Below, piece by piece: positions 9,038 through 18,350 of a stretch of DNA of 64,000 nt. Below the pieces are notes generated by a model. That model was not told where the DNA came from and searched no databases. It saw only the letters and a program-made list of their open reading frames with translations. The stretch spans positions 4,278,001-4,342,000 of the forward strand of contig NZ_CP172346.1 in the NCBI RefSeq assembly GCF_044336245.1, in the 5' to 3' direction. A program made the position numbers and the translations under genes. The first letter of the stretch is position 1; each line of letters begins with the position of its first letter. Source of the DNA: Schlesneria sphaerica. GTDB lineage: Bacteria; Planctomycetota; Planctomycetia; Planctomycetales; Planctomycetaceae.

Positions 9038-9994
9038 ATGGCAGACGACTACTACAAAACACTGGGCGTTTCGAAAACAGCGAGTGCGGACGAGATCCGC
9101 AAAGCCTATCGCAAGCTCGCGCGGGTCAATCACCCGGATGCAAAGCCAAACGATCCGAAGGCCGCCGAGACTTTCAAGAAGATTCAGGAAGCCTATGACG
9201 TCCTGAACGATACAGAAAAACGACAGCAGTACGATCAGTTCGGCGCCGATTTTCAGCGGAGAGCTTCGGCCGGTGGTTCGCCCTTCGGTCCGGGGGGGCC
9301 GGGTGGGTATACGGCACACGGAACAGGCCCGATCGATCTGGGTGATTTCTTCGGTAGCGGGGGAATCGATCTGGGCGATCTTTTCAACAGCTCCATGAAC
9401 CGTGGCACGTCCCGGACGAGTTCGCCGCGAGGCAAACGGGCGAGTGCGTTCAAAGGTGAGGACATCCGCGCGACGGTTCAGGTTCCCTTTGAGACAGCCG
9501 TCAAGGGGGGAATGGTTGATGTGCGAATTGATCGAAGCGGCTCCATCGAAACTTTGGGGGTCAAGATCCCGGCGGGGGTCAACGACGGGCAAGTCATTCG
9601 ACTGGCGGGTCAGGGGGGCGGAGGTTCTTCCAGTGGTATCCCGGGCGATTTGCTGCTGAAGGTTGAAGTTAAGCCACATCCCTACTTCCGACGGGAAGGT
9701 GCTAATCTGCTGGTCGACGTTCCCGTCTCTCCCAGCGAAGCCGTGCTGGGGACAAAGGTGGACGTTCCCACGCTCAGTGAAGGGCCTGTTGTGGTCAAGG
9801 TCCCGCCTGGAACGTCCAGTGGGATGAAGCTCAGACTTCGGGGCAAGGGAGTCATCGATTCCGCCACAAAACAACCGGGTGACCAGTTTGTCGTGGTGAA
9901 AATCGTCCTGCCCAAGAAAATCACGGAACGTGAGAAAACGCTCTACGAGCAAATCGCCGAAGGAGAAGCGTCTGTTCGTGAGGGGCTATGGTGA
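9038..9994 (+). CDS. CbpA-type DnaJ co-chaperone (no zinc finger)
   Basis: A 318-aa protein. The J-domain is at residues about 5-70 (DDYYKTLGVSKTASADEIRK, with the HPD tripeptide in NHPDAKPN). It is followed by a Gly/Phe-rich linker (GGSPFGPGGPGGY) and two C-terminal substrate-binding barrels (about 140-310). The four CxxCxGxG zinc repeats of DnaJ are absent, which places it with CbpA/type-II J proteins. It stimulates DnaK ATPase activity and delivers substrate. The frame opens earlier (8966), but ATG 9038 starts exactly at the J-domain and lies 43 bases past a good promoter. Its stop overlaps the start of the next gene by 7 bases. Confidence 0.92.
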   Translation: MADDYYKTLGVSKTASADEIRKAYRKLARVNHPDAKPNDPKAAETFKKIQEAYDVLNDTEKRQQYDQFGADFQRRASAGGSPFGPGGPGGYTAHGTGPIDLGDFFGSGGIDLGDLFNSSMNRGTSRTSSPRGKRASAFKGEDIRATVQVPFETAVKGGMVDVRIDRSGSIETLGVKIPAGVNDGQVIRLAGQGGGGSSSGIPGDLLLKVEVKPHPYFRREGANLLVDVPVSPSEAVLGTKVDVPTLSEGPVVVKVPPGTSSGMKLRLRGKGVIDSATKQPGDQFVVVKIVLPKKITEREKTLYEQIAEGEASVREGLW

Positions 9995-10443
9995 AATCAA
10001 TCGTTGGTTCCTTCGTGCCAGCGGTGGGCTACTCTTGCGGCAGTTGGGTCTTTGTTTTGCCGGTGTTGGTGTCACAGGTCCTGCTGGCTCAGGATCACGA
10101 GCGACTGCCGCTGGCGGGGGATCTGGCCCCGTCTGTGGATGCTGTCGGACGAACGGACCAGATTGATGCCCCGGAAGCGGGCGTACTCACGGCTGATGAG
10201 AAGAAACGGAAAGCCTCGATCGCCTTGGCTGCCGTGGGTGGAATTGCCATCTTAGGTGTGGGGATCATTGCAGCGACGATGGTCTGGGCCAGAAGACTGA
10301 GGCGCCTGGCAAGGAATGTGGGGCCTCCGCAACGAACGATCTGTGATGACTTCTGGTTCCTGAAACCCGCAAAGCCCACTGTCACTGAATCCCCACTCGA
10401 CGACCCGGATCGTAATCGACGAGGTGATCAAAGAGATGACTAA
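9988..10443 (+). CDS. Small membrane protein of unknown function
   Basis: A 151-aa protein that begins inside the end of the dnaJ-like gene (7-base overlap), which suggests translational coupling. An N-terminal hydrophobic segment (about residues 13-36) may be a signal peptide. A second, strong transmembrane helix lies at about 78-100 (ALAAVGGIAILGVGIIAATM) and is followed by the basic stretch WARRLRRLARN. No domain is recognised. rnpA starts 2 bases after its stop, so it is embedded in an operon. Confidence 0.65.
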   Translation: MVKSIVGSFVPAVGYSCGSWVFVLPVLVSQVLLAQDHERLPLAGDLAPSVDAVGRTDQIDAPEAGVLTADEKKRKASIALAAVGGIAILGVGIIAATMVWARRLRRLARNVGPPQRTICDDFWFLKPAKPTVTESPLDDPDRNRRGDQRDD

Positions 10444-10445
10444 CC

Positions 10446-10847
10446 ATGACTCGGTTCACCTTCACCAAAGCCCAACATCTTCGAGCGAAAGCAGACTTTG
10501 AACGCGTTTACGCGCTCAAGTGCAAAGCGGCGGATGGCGTGCTGCTGCTGTTCGCCGCTCGAAGTTCCAGTCCCGTCACGCGGATCGGGCTCAGTGTTTC
10601 GCGCAAGCATGGTGGTGCCATTGTCAGGAATCGCTTGAAGCGGCTGCTTCGAGAAGCGTTCCGCTTGAAACAGTTCGAGATCCCTCAGGGCGTCGACCTG
10701 ATCGCCATCCCGCTGGCCAAAGAGAAGGCAAGTCTCGACGCTTATCAGCACTCACTGGTGAATGTGTCCCGCCGTTTGCAGCGGCGGCTGGACCAGAATT
10801 CCGCCGAGCCGAGCCGAAATTCGCCGTCTTCCCGGATGCCGCAATGA
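10446..10847 (+). CDS. rnpA: Ribonuclease P protein component
   Basis: A 133-aa basic protein of normal RnpA length. It contains the family signature IVRNRLKRLLREAFR and an N-terminal FTKAQHLRAKADFERVY segment. It binds the catalytic RNase P RNA and helps remove 5' leaders from pre-tRNAs. Its TGA overlaps the ATG of yidD (ATGA), so the two are translationally coupled. In many bacteria rnpA follows rpmH and precedes yidD-yidC; here it follows a dnaJ-like gene and a membrane protein, with no rpmH upstream and no yidC downstream. The P protein RNA itself (rnpB) was not seen in the window. Confidence 0.95.
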   Translation: MTRFTFTKAQHLRAKADFERVYALKCKAADGVLLLFAARSSSPVTRIGLSVSRKHGGAIVRNRLKRLLREAFRLKQFEIPQGVDLIAIPLAKEKASLDAYQHSLVNVSRRLQRRLDQNSAEPSRNSPSSRMPQ

Positions 10848-11080
10848 TTATCGTTCGCTTGTTGCGAGGATTTCTGGCGGTCGTACTGATCCGCGTCGTT
10901 CGTCTTTACCAACTGCTGATCAGTCCCTTACTGGGCAGCAATTGTCGGTTCTACCCGTCGTGCAGCAATTACTTCATCGAAGCTGTCGAGAAATACGGCC
11001 CGATCGTGGGGGCGTGGAAAGGGATCTGGAGAATCCTCCGGTGTCATCCGTTTCACCCCGGCGGATTCGACCCCCCTTAG
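10844..11080 (+). CDS. yidD: Membrane protein insertion efficiency factor YidD
   Basis: A 78-aa protein. An amphipathic N-terminal helix (MIIVRLLRGFLAVVLIRVVR) is followed by the YidD signature LLGSNCRFYPSCSNYFIEAV and CHPFHPGGFDPP, with three conserved cysteines. YidD acts at the inner membrane near YidC during membrane protein insertion. The ATG at 10844 overlaps the rnpA stop. The same frame is open upstream to 10520, but that part is a shadow of rnpA. Only 28 bases separate its stop from the convergent cytochrome gene. Confidence 0.95.
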   Translation: MIIVRLLRGFLAVVLIRVVRLYQLLISPLLGSNCRFYPSCSNYFIEAVEKYGPIVGAWKGIWRILRCHPFHPGGFDPP

Positions 11081-11108
11081 TCATGCGTCGGCCGATCGAG
11101 TCGTGAAG

Positions 11109-14100
11109 TCAGTCAACGAACAGAAATTCGGACGAATTCCACAGCGCCCGGCAGAATTCCGACAATCCCTGGTCCGCGATGAAGGCCCTGCTGAGTTCGA
11201 TTTCCTGTTCGTCAGCGATCCGGCAGTAAAGCAACTCAAACGCGGCTTTCGCCTGGCTGTCCGGTTGGTTACTGATCTGCCGAAGCCGTTCAGCGAATTG
11301 GTCAGCCATTCGCAGGCTGAATGAGTGATTCAAGAGTGAAAGCGCCTGGAGGGGTGTCACCGTCGATGACCGGCGGGGCGTCGTCGTCGAAGGGTCCGGG
11401 CAGTCAAAGTTATCCAGGAAGGGACTCCGTCCGCCGCGCGCTCCCATCCGGTACAAAGTGCGTCGGTGAGAGGAGTGGCCGACGGGGTCGATCGGATCGT
11501 AGAACTGCGTCCCTTTGAAAAAGTACGAGTTTACATCCGAATAGCCCTTCCCTCCGAGTTCGGTATTGAGTGATCCGGACACGGACAGCATCGTATCCCG
11601 GACCGCTTCTGCTTCTAATCGACGGGGATTCATTCGCCAGAGGAACCGGTTGCTGGCATCCTGGCGAGCGGCTTCGGAATTGAAGGCGGACGATTGTCGG
11701 CAAGTGGTGGAGCTCAGCATCAGCCGGTGCAGTCGTTTCAGCGAAAAACGCGATGCAGACATCCCGTTCGTTCCGGTGGCTTCGTTTGGCGCAGCTGATC
11801 TCGCACCCCCATTCCTGAACTCTTGGGCCAGCCATTCCAGTAAGTCCGGGTGGCTGGGCATCCCCGCATGAAAACCAAAGTCATTCGGTGATTCCACCAG
11901 TCCCTGTCCAAAGTGGTAATGCCAGACGCGGTTTGCCATGACCCGGGCGAAGAGTGGATTACGGGCATCGGTGATCCATTCTGCGAGCTTGCTTCGCCGA
12001 TGCGATTCGATGGAGTCAGGTCGAAGCTCAAAGGAAGGGTCCAGTCCCTTGATGGCCATCAATCCCGCAGGCTCGACCTCTTCTCCCAGTGCAAGAACAC
12101 TGCCTCGCTTATGAACCCTCATTGCCGGGGGTTGGGTCAGTATCGCTGTATAAACCGTCTGCGGACCATTCTTCGCCAGTTCTGCATGGCTCTGCTTCAG
12201 GCGATTCAGTCGCTCTTTTGTCGCGATACGCGATGTCTGCCGTTCGGGAGTCAGTCGCGACAGGATCTCATCTTCTGAGACGTACGTGTTGGTGACATCG
12301 GCCGAGGCGGCGACTTCGTCCGGCGTGAGAGCTTTGTCAAAAAGTTTGGCGGTGAGGATAGTTCCCGTCAGAATTCGGTTACCACCCGCTTCGGTTCCGT
12401 GTCGCAGTCCGAGCAGAATCTGGGATTGCCCCGCTTCGAACGCCATGGCGGCCGATTTTCGGATTGAGATCCCGTAGGGCTGGCCGTTCCGGTAACCGGT
12501 AATGATTCCGTCGGCGTGATAAACTTGTGTGAAGACAATCGCCTCTTGCTCGGCCCGTTCTTCGGCTGCCCCCTGATAGGAAAGGGTGCGCTGAAAACCT
12601 TCACTTCCCGCCATCCACCGTGCGGCTTCGTTTTCCGCGTAGACAATCGCATCAAATGTCTGGCCATCGAGTGTCTGGAGGCTGATCGCGCCCCCTCCTG
12701 ACTGGTGCAGTGTTTTCAGTTGAACCCGCACTTCCAGCGTCTTTTCCGCCAAGGCGATGGGCAGGGGGGACGATCGGGCGAACGACTTTCCATCAAGGAT
12801 GAGACCGTTCGGAGTTCGCTCTGCCGACCCCACTAACGTCAGTTGCAGGTTGCCTGCCTGATCCCGCAGATCCCGGGTAAAGTCCCAGGCTGCGAATGGC
12901 TTTGGTTCCCGGTGAGTGACTGAGGATCGCTTTTCCGGGGCACTCCGTGCCGACAGGATGAGCTCGCGAAGGGGAGTCTCTTCCTCTTTCAGTTGCCGGG
13001 TGAGTTGTTCGATTTCCGTCTGCCACGCCGCGAGCTGGCGGACAACCTCGGGTGGGATGTACTCGCGATCGCCGTGATTGATCCCGGCCAGCGAAGATGC
13101 GATCTGATAGTACTCTCGCGCGGTGATGGGATCGAATTTGTGGTCGTGGCATCGGGCGCAGTTCACGGTCAGACCCAGGAACGTCTGTGTGACTGTTCCG
13201 ACCAGATCCTCGAGTTCATCCTGGCGCATGGTTGCCCGCATGGTGTCGACGACGGGAATGACCGTATCATGCGCCCCGGCGACCAGAAATCCCATCGCCT
13301 TGATTGATTCCGCCTCGTCTTGGCCCAGCACATCTCCGGCGAGTTGCCAGCGGACGAAATCGTCGTACGCCATGTCTCGATTGAGTGCACTGATGACCCA
13401 GTCCCGGTAATGCCAGGCGTTCGGTCGTGGCAGATCTCGCTCGAATCCATTGCTCTCGCCAAATCGGACGACATCCAGCCAGTGTCGTGCCCATCGCTCT
13501 CCGTAATGGGGGGATGCGAGCAACCGGTCAATCAGTCGTTCGATGGCATCGGGACGCGAGTCCGCAGCGAACTCGGCCACCTCCTGGGGCAGGGGGGGCA
13601 ACCCGAGCAGGTCATAGGAGATTCGCCGAATCAGTGTCGAGGCGTCTGCCGCAGCGGACATCGAAAGCTGATGCCTGGCTAATTCGTCCAGTACGAAATC
13701 GTCAATCGGCTGCGTGCAGATTTCCGTCATGCTGTTTGAGGGAATCGTGACTTGTCTCAGGGGTCGCAGCGACCACCAGTCGAAGCCTGCGCGATGTGGG
13801 GTAGTGACTGCCAGCGGATCGAGTGCCCCGCCGGACCACGTCGCTCCCCCTTCGAGCCAGAGTCTGACGGTTTGTTTTTCCTCGTCTGTCAGCGGGTGTT
13901 TGGGGGGCATATCCCCTTGCTCGACCCGTTGCCAGATCAGGCTGGAAAGTGGCTGCGATTCGTCGAATGCAGAACCGGATTCACCACCCATCAGCAGGTG
14001 TTCCCGCGTGGTGAGATCGAGCCCTCCCTGGGGTTCGTCGCCGCTATGGCAGGCGATACATTTCTGAATGAGGAGCGACCGAATCGACTCGGTTGGCTGC

Positions 14101-14195
14101 GTCTCGGCAGCAACACTCGATCCCAAGGTCAGCAATAGCCAGGTGAATGCCAGAATGCTGTCGACCCAGCGCACACAATCCCTGGCCATTCGCAT
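11109..14195 (-). CDS. Planctomycete cytochrome c / DUF1549 / LamG / DUF1553 protein
   Basis: A 1028-aa exported protein with a signal peptide (SILAFTWLLLTLGSSVAA). The planctomycete-type cytochrome c domain (about 35-120) carries the haem motif CIACH and a likely axial Met in GDMPPKHPL. A DUF1549 (PSCyt2-type) domain follows at about 160-365 (RISYDLLGLPPLPQEVAEF, HYGERWARHWLDVVRFGES). A concanavalin A/LamG-like insert lies at about 440-610. The C-terminal DUF1553 (PSD1) domain ends the protein (FARVMANRVWHYHFGQGLVE, SRFLWRMNPRRLEAEAVRD). Such proteins are abundant in planctomycetes and often sit beside DUF1501 proteins, but none is seen here. The function is not established; a redox role in polysaccharide breakdown has been suggested. 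The start ATG has GAGGAA about 8 bases upstream. Confidence 0.93.
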   Translation of the reverse strand: MRMARDCVRWVDSILAFTWLLLTLGSSVAAETQPTESIRSLLIQKCIACHSGDEPQGGLDLTTREHLLMGGESGSAFDESQPLSSLIWQRVEQGDMPPKHPLTDEEKQTVRLWLEGGATWSGGALDPLAVTTPHRAGFDWWSLRPLRQVTIPSNSMTEICTQPIDDFVLDELARHQLSMSAAADASTLIRRISYDLLGLPPLPQEVAEFAADSRPDAIERLIDRLLASPHYGERWARHWLDVVRFGESNGFERDLPRPNAWHYRDWVISALNRDMAYDDFVRWQLAGDVLGQDEAESIKAMGFLVAGAHDTVIPVVDTMRATMRQDELEDLVGTVTQTFLGLTVNCARCHDHKFDPITAREYYQIASSLAGINHGDREYIPPEVVRQLAAWQTEIEQLTRQLKEEETPLRELILSARSAPEKRSSVTHREPKPFAAWDFTRDLRDQAGNLQLTLVGSAERTPNGLILDGKSFARSSPLPIALAEKTLEVRVQLKTLHQSGGGAISLQTLDGQTFDAIVYAENEAARWMAGSEGFQRTLSYQGAAEERAEQEAIVFTQVYHADGIITGYRNGQPYGISIRKSAAMAFEAGQSQILLGLRHGTEAGGNRILTGTILTAKLFDKALTPDEVAASADVTNTYVSEDEILSRLTPERQTSRIATKERLNRLKQSHAELAKNGPQTVYTAILTQPPAMRVHKRGSVLALGEEVEPAGLMAIKGLDPSFELRPDSIESHRRSKLAEWITDARNPLFARVMANRVWHYHFGQGLVESPNDFGFHAGMPSHPDLLEWLAQEFRNGGARSAAPNEATGTNGMSASRFSLKRLHRLMLSSTTCRQSSAFNSEAARQDASNRFLWRMNPRRLEAEAVRDTMLSVSGSLNTELGGKGYSDVNSYFFKGTQFYDPIDPVGHSSHRRTLYRMGARGGRSPFLDNFDCPDPSTTTPRRSSTVTPLQALSLLNHSFSLRMADQFAERLRQISNQPDSQAKAAFELLYCRIADEQEIELSRAFIADQGLSEFCRALWNSSEFLFVD

Positions 14196-14417
14196 CTGGT
14201 CATTCCTCGGACGTTACGGACTTACCCTCTGGAGAAAGATACCCTACATCCCCCCCGAAAAGTCTGCAACGAGTATTCGTCGAGCCCTCTTCTGCAGCAC
14301 AGCGAGACGATGAACGGCAGCAGAAGCTCACTTCCGCAAACCGGGACTGAGAGAGTGGACTGACGCGTCGTGTGAAAACGGGCCGGGGACGACATCAACA
14401 CATCGGGCTCGCTGTCA

Positions 14418-15308
14418 CTACTTGTTGGATGTCACCTTCGCAGTTGCCTCGATAACGGATAACTCTTCCGATCGTTCACGAGCGCGCGCCACAAGTTGTT
14501 CGGCTTTGATGATCTGGTCCACGCTGAAGTGAGGTGTCTGGGTGAGCAGATCGATCGGAGTTGTGATCATTTCGCTCAATTCCTGAAAGCTTTTTCCGTT
14601 TGCGACGTGCCATGCCGCCGCCTGGGCAGCTTGTTGGTCGACACCCCCTCGACCCACGGTGGCGATCAGTTGATGCAGCACCGGATCGCGGCTGATTCTG
14701 TTGATGGGAACGAGGGTATATTTACTGCCCGTGGTCGGTTCGGGCTTGCCATGTTCCAGGCAGACCGAGCTGAACGGAAGCGAGATGACGGATTCGGCAG
14801 GAATCGAGAACAGGCCTTGTCCCAGCTCGTCGACATTGGGCTTCCCCGGTTCATTTCCGGCAGCCTGCTTATTTTGCAGGAGCGGCATGATGCCGCCCCC
14901 GAGGTTCTGCGGACCGGCGTTGTCGCCGGCGGCAGCTTTGCCAAACCCGAAAGCCGCCTGTGCGTTGTTGTCCATTTGCGCGTTTGCGAATTGCGAGTGA
15001 ATCGATACGGCGGCGACCGCCTCGGGGATTTTGACGGTCAGGGGTTGGTCCAGTTTGTTCTCGATCAGCACTTTGCCACCCCGGGCATTCTTCGGGATCA
15101 GGCGGACGGTGACTTTGCCGGAATCGACCGCCTCGAAGAGGTTCACCTGCGTAGCGTCAGGATCGAAGGGAGGGTTCTTGATCGGCTTCCGGAACGTTGT
15201 TTTATTCTTCTCCGCGCCGACGACCTCGGGCGGAGAAGCGATCACGAGTCCCAGTGAAGCGGCAGTCACAAGAATGGCAACAAGCGAGCAGACAGATTGG
15301 CGAACCAT
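14418..15308 (-). CDS. Secreted protein of unknown function
   Basis: A 296-aa protein starting at the ATG at 15308 (AAGGA upstream), which gives a signal peptide (SVCSLVAILVTAASLGLVIA). The mature part begins with a beta-rich region (about 35-110, for example VNLFEAVDSGKVTVRLIPKN) that resembles a small Ig/BsuPI-like fold. A low-complexity Asn/Ala/Gly/Gln stretch follows (about 100-140), then a helical C-terminal half (about 195-290). No catalytic motif is seen. It is transcribed away from mutS. Confidence 0.6.
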   Translation of the reverse strand: MVRQSVCSLVAILVTAASLGLVIASPPEVVGAEKNKTTFRKPIKNPPFDPDATQVNLFEAVDSGKVTVRLIPKNARGGKVLIENKLDQPLTVKIPEAVAAVSIHSQFANAQMDNNAQAAFGFGKAAAGDNAGPQNLGGGIMPLLQNKQAAGNEPGKPNVDELGQGLFSIPAESVISLPFSSVCLEHGKPEPTTGSKYTLVPINRISRDPVLHQLIATVGRGGVDQQAAQAAAWHVANGKSFQELSEMITTPIDLLTQTPHFSVDQIIKAEQLVARARERSEELSVIEATAKVTSNK

Positions 15309-15557
15309 GGGAGTTTCCTTGAGAGAAACCACGAGCGAAGAAGGGACTCCGATTGTACCTGTGCGAAAGTTCAACAGGCAATCCCCGACTTGAGGACGTC
15401 GCACAGTTGGTGGCACGATCGCTTCTGACCGCAAATCCGTTCGACGAAGCTGACCATCCGGTCGCGGAAGGGGTGCTGAGGTGGGCGAGGCCCCCGCCGC
15501 TCGTTAGAGTGCAGGGGAATTACCGGCTTTCCTCTATCGATTCAACCTGATCCATCC

Positions 15558-18275
15558 ATGACGACAACTCCCGAACGTGCCCCCACCCCTGCCATGCAAC
15601 GGTATCTTGAGGTGAAGGCGCAGCATCCCAATGCCATTCTGCTTTTTCGCATGGGGGATTTTTACGAGCTGTTCTACGAAGACGCTGTGGTTGCTTCGAA
15701 AGTGATCGGGCTGACGCTGACCAGTCGCGATAAAGGTTCAACCAACCCCATTCCGATGGCGGGATTCCCTTACCATCAACTTGACGGCTATCTGCAGAAA
15801 CTCGTACGCGGAGGTTTCCGGGCGGCGATCTGCGAACAGATGGAAGATCCCAAGCAGGCCAAGGGGCCGGTCAAACGAGATGTGACCCGCGTTGTCACTC
15901 CCGGGACCCTGACTGAAGATTCCATGCTCGACCCCCGGGAAAGCAATTTCCTGGCCTGTGTCTTCCCCGCGAAAGATCTGTGCGGGCTGGCATGGCTTGA
16001 GGTCTCGACCGGGCGGTTCGTGATGGCGGATCTGGCGCCGGAACACGTCGTCGACGAGATCGCTCGAATCCGGCCTGCAGAATGCCTCATCCCCGAAAAG
16101 TCTGAATCGCTTCCCCTGGTCCAGATGCTGAACCAGATGAATGGAATGCTGCTCAGTGATCGGGCCCCCTGGTCGTTCGCCGCTGATCAGTGCAAGCGAA
16201 CTTTGCTGGAACATTTCCAGACGCGCACATTGTCCGGGTTCGATATCGACGAGGATACGCCCGGCGTCACGGCGGCCGGTGCACTGCTCGAATATGTCAG
16301 AGAAACCCAGAAAAGCGGACTGGGGCATATCACGCGCCTGGAGCCTTACCGGCGAGGGACCTGTCTGCTGATCGATGAAGCGACAAGACGCAGCCTGGAA
16401 CTGACGCGGACATTGCGGGAAGGACAGCGCGAAGGAAGTCTGCTGGCGGTCATCGATGAGACGGTGACGCCGATGGGAGCCCGTTTGCTGGGGGAATGGT
16501 TGTCGAATCCCCTCACCGATGTTGCCCGCATCAATCTGCGTCTGGATGCGATTGAAGAACTGATGGCAGAACCGGTTTTCTGCCGTGAACTGCGTGAGCA
16601 GCTTCAGGAAGCGTATGACCTCCAGCGTTTGACTGCCCGCGTGGCAACGGGCCGCTGTTCTCCGCGTGATTTGTCTTGCCTGGCGAGAACACTCGCACTG
16701 TTGCCCCGGCTGAAAGCCAAGCTGTCGGGTCGAAAGTCTCGTCGGCTGATGGAACTCGAAGGCCGTCTGGACCTTTGTCCGGAACTGCGGGCGGATATCG
16801 AGGCCTCTCTGGTCGACGAACCCCCGATGCTGACGAGTGATGGGGGGATGATACGGGAGGGCTACAACGCGCAACTGGACGAATGGCGGGACCTGGCCCG
16901 TGGCGGCAAAGACTGGATCACGCGCTACCAGGCCGAAGAAATTGAGCGGACAGGAATCCCGAATCTGAAAGTCGGTTTCAATCGCGTCTTCGGGTACTAC
17001 CTCGAATGTACGGCGGCTCAGTCGGATAAGGTCCCTGCGGATTACATCCGTAAACAGACGCTCAAAAACTATGAGCGGTTTATTACCCCGCAGCTCAAAG
17101 AGTACGAAGACAAGGTTCTGCGGGCAGAAGGCCAGGCGATCCAGCTCGAGCAGGAACTGTTTAACGCACTGCGGGAACGTGTCGCTCAGCAATCCGCCCG
17201 GCTGAAAGAGATTGCCGAAATTCTGGCAGAGATCGACACTCTGGCGGGACTTGCCACGCTCGCGATCAGTGCCCGCTATTGCCGGCCAGAGATCACGCTG
17301 GACCCCGTACTGGATATCCGGGAAGGGCGACATCCTGTCCTTGATCGATTGAAGCCAAGTGGCGAATTCGTGCCGAATGATGTCCGCATGGGCAAAAAAG
17401 GAAGTTTGACCCGGTCGATTCCGGCCTCCGATTCCAGCGGGGAAGCAGAGGCGTCCGAAACGCAGTCCGCACCACCCGATGCACCGGCCGACCCACTTCC
17501 TGAGGGACTTGTCCAGCTCATTACCGGTCCGAACATGGCGGGAAAGAGTACTTATATTCGACAGGCGGCCCTGATCACGATTCTGGCTCAAATGGGCAGT
17601 TTCGTTCCCGCGAGTTCCGCCCGGATCGGGATCGCAGATCGTGTCTTTGCCCGTGTTGGCGCCAGTGATGAACTGGGCAAGGGGCAAAGTACCTTCATGG
17701 TCGAGATGACGGAAACGGCAAGAATTCTCAACGCCGCAACGAAGCAGAGCCTGGTGATCCTCGACGAGATTGGCCGTGGAACCAGCACCTACGATGGCAT
17801 CTCGCTCGCATGGGCGATCACGGAATACCTGCATGACGTCACGGGGTGTCGCACCATGTTTGCGACGCACTACCACGAATTGACTCAACTGGCCCAGTCA
17901 ATGAAGGAATGCGTCAACTGGAACGTCGCTGTCCGCGAAGACGCCGATGATGTCATCTTCCTGCATAAGATCGTTCCGGGTTCCGCAGATAAAAGCTACG
18001 GAATCCACGTCGCTCAGTTGGCCGGCGTTCCCCGCCTGGTTCTGGATCGGGCGCGAGTGATTCTCAAGACACTGGAAAGTGACCACGTCGACGAATCGGG
18101 GCGAACCCGGGTTCCGGAACGTCGAACAAAACGGAAGATGGAACGTCAGCTCGCGCTGTTTGAAGAAGAAGAACATCCCATCATCGATAAACTGCGCCAG
18201 TTAAATGTCGACGAGATGACTCCGATGGCCGCTCTGCAGGAGCTTCATCGTCTGCACTCCCAATTGAAGCAATAA
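15558..18275 (+). CDS. mutS: DNA mismatch repair protein MutS
   Basis: A 905-aa protein of normal MutS length. The N-terminal mismatch-binding domain contains the wedge motif in RMGDFYELFYEDA (Phe-x-Glu). The connector, lever and clamp regions follow. The ATPase has Walker A GPNMAGKST, Walker B VILDEIGRGTSTYDG and the helix-turn-helix/ABC motif region with FATHYHELTQLA. It recognises mismatches and small loops and recruits MutL. A hydrophilic Ser/Glu/Pro-rich insertion lies just before Walker A (about 618-650), which is unusual but does not break the domain. The flanking genes are on the opposite strand, so it is monocistronic. Confidence 0.98.
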   Translation: MTTTPERAPTPAMQRYLEVKAQHPNAILLFRMGDFYELFYEDAVVASKVIGLTLTSRDKGSTNPIPMAGFPYHQLDGYLQKLVRGGFRAAICEQMEDPKQAKGPVKRDVTRVVTPGTLTEDSMLDPRESNFLACVFPAKDLCGLAWLEVSTGRFVMADLAPEHVVDEIARIRPAECLIPEKSESLPLVQMLNQMNGMLLSDRAPWSFAADQCKRTLLEHFQTRTLSGFDIDEDTPGVTAAGALLEYVRETQKSGLGHITRLEPYRRGTCLLIDEATRRSLELTRTLREGQREGSLLAVIDETVTPMGARLLGEWLSNPLTDVARINLRLDAIEELMAEPVFCRELREQLQEAYDLQRLTARVATGRCSPRDLSCLARTLALLPRLKAKLSGRKSRRLMELEGRLDLCPELRADIEASLVDEPPMLTSDGGMIREGYNAQLDEWRDLARGGKDWITRYQAEEIERTGIPNLKVGFNRVFGYYLECTAAQSDKVPADYIRKQTLKNYERFITPQLKEYEDKVLRAEGQAIQLEQELFNALRERVAQQSARLKEIAEILAEIDTLAGLATLAISARYCRPEITLDPVLDIREGRHPVLDRLKPSGEFVPNDVRMGKKGSLTRSIPASDSSGEAEASETQSAPPDAPADPLPEGLVQLITGPNMAGKSTYIRQAALITILAQMGSFVPASSARIGIADRVFARVGASDELGKGQSTFMVEMTETARILNAATKQSLVILDEIGRGTSTYDGISLAWAITEYLHDVTGCRTMFATHYHELTQLAQSMKECVNWNVAVREDADDVIFLHKIVPGSADKSYGIHVAQLAGVPRLVLDRARVILKTLESDHVDESGRTRVPERRTKRKMERQLALFEEEEHPIIDKLRQLNVDEMTPMAALQELHRLHSQLKQ

Positions 18276-18350
18276 CGAGGCTGCCTATCACGGCTCGCGT
18301 AGTTGCGGTCAGGGGACGGGCCTACCGCACACAAGAAGGGTCGTGAGGGA

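Noticed and set aside
8858..9952. Minus-strand frame of 364 codons over the dnaJ-like gene
   Set aside because: Antisense to a confident J-domain protein; no recognisable domain.
15738..17888. Long minus-strand frame (716 codons) inside mutS
   Set aside because: Fully antisense to mutS; arises from G+C-rich third positions.
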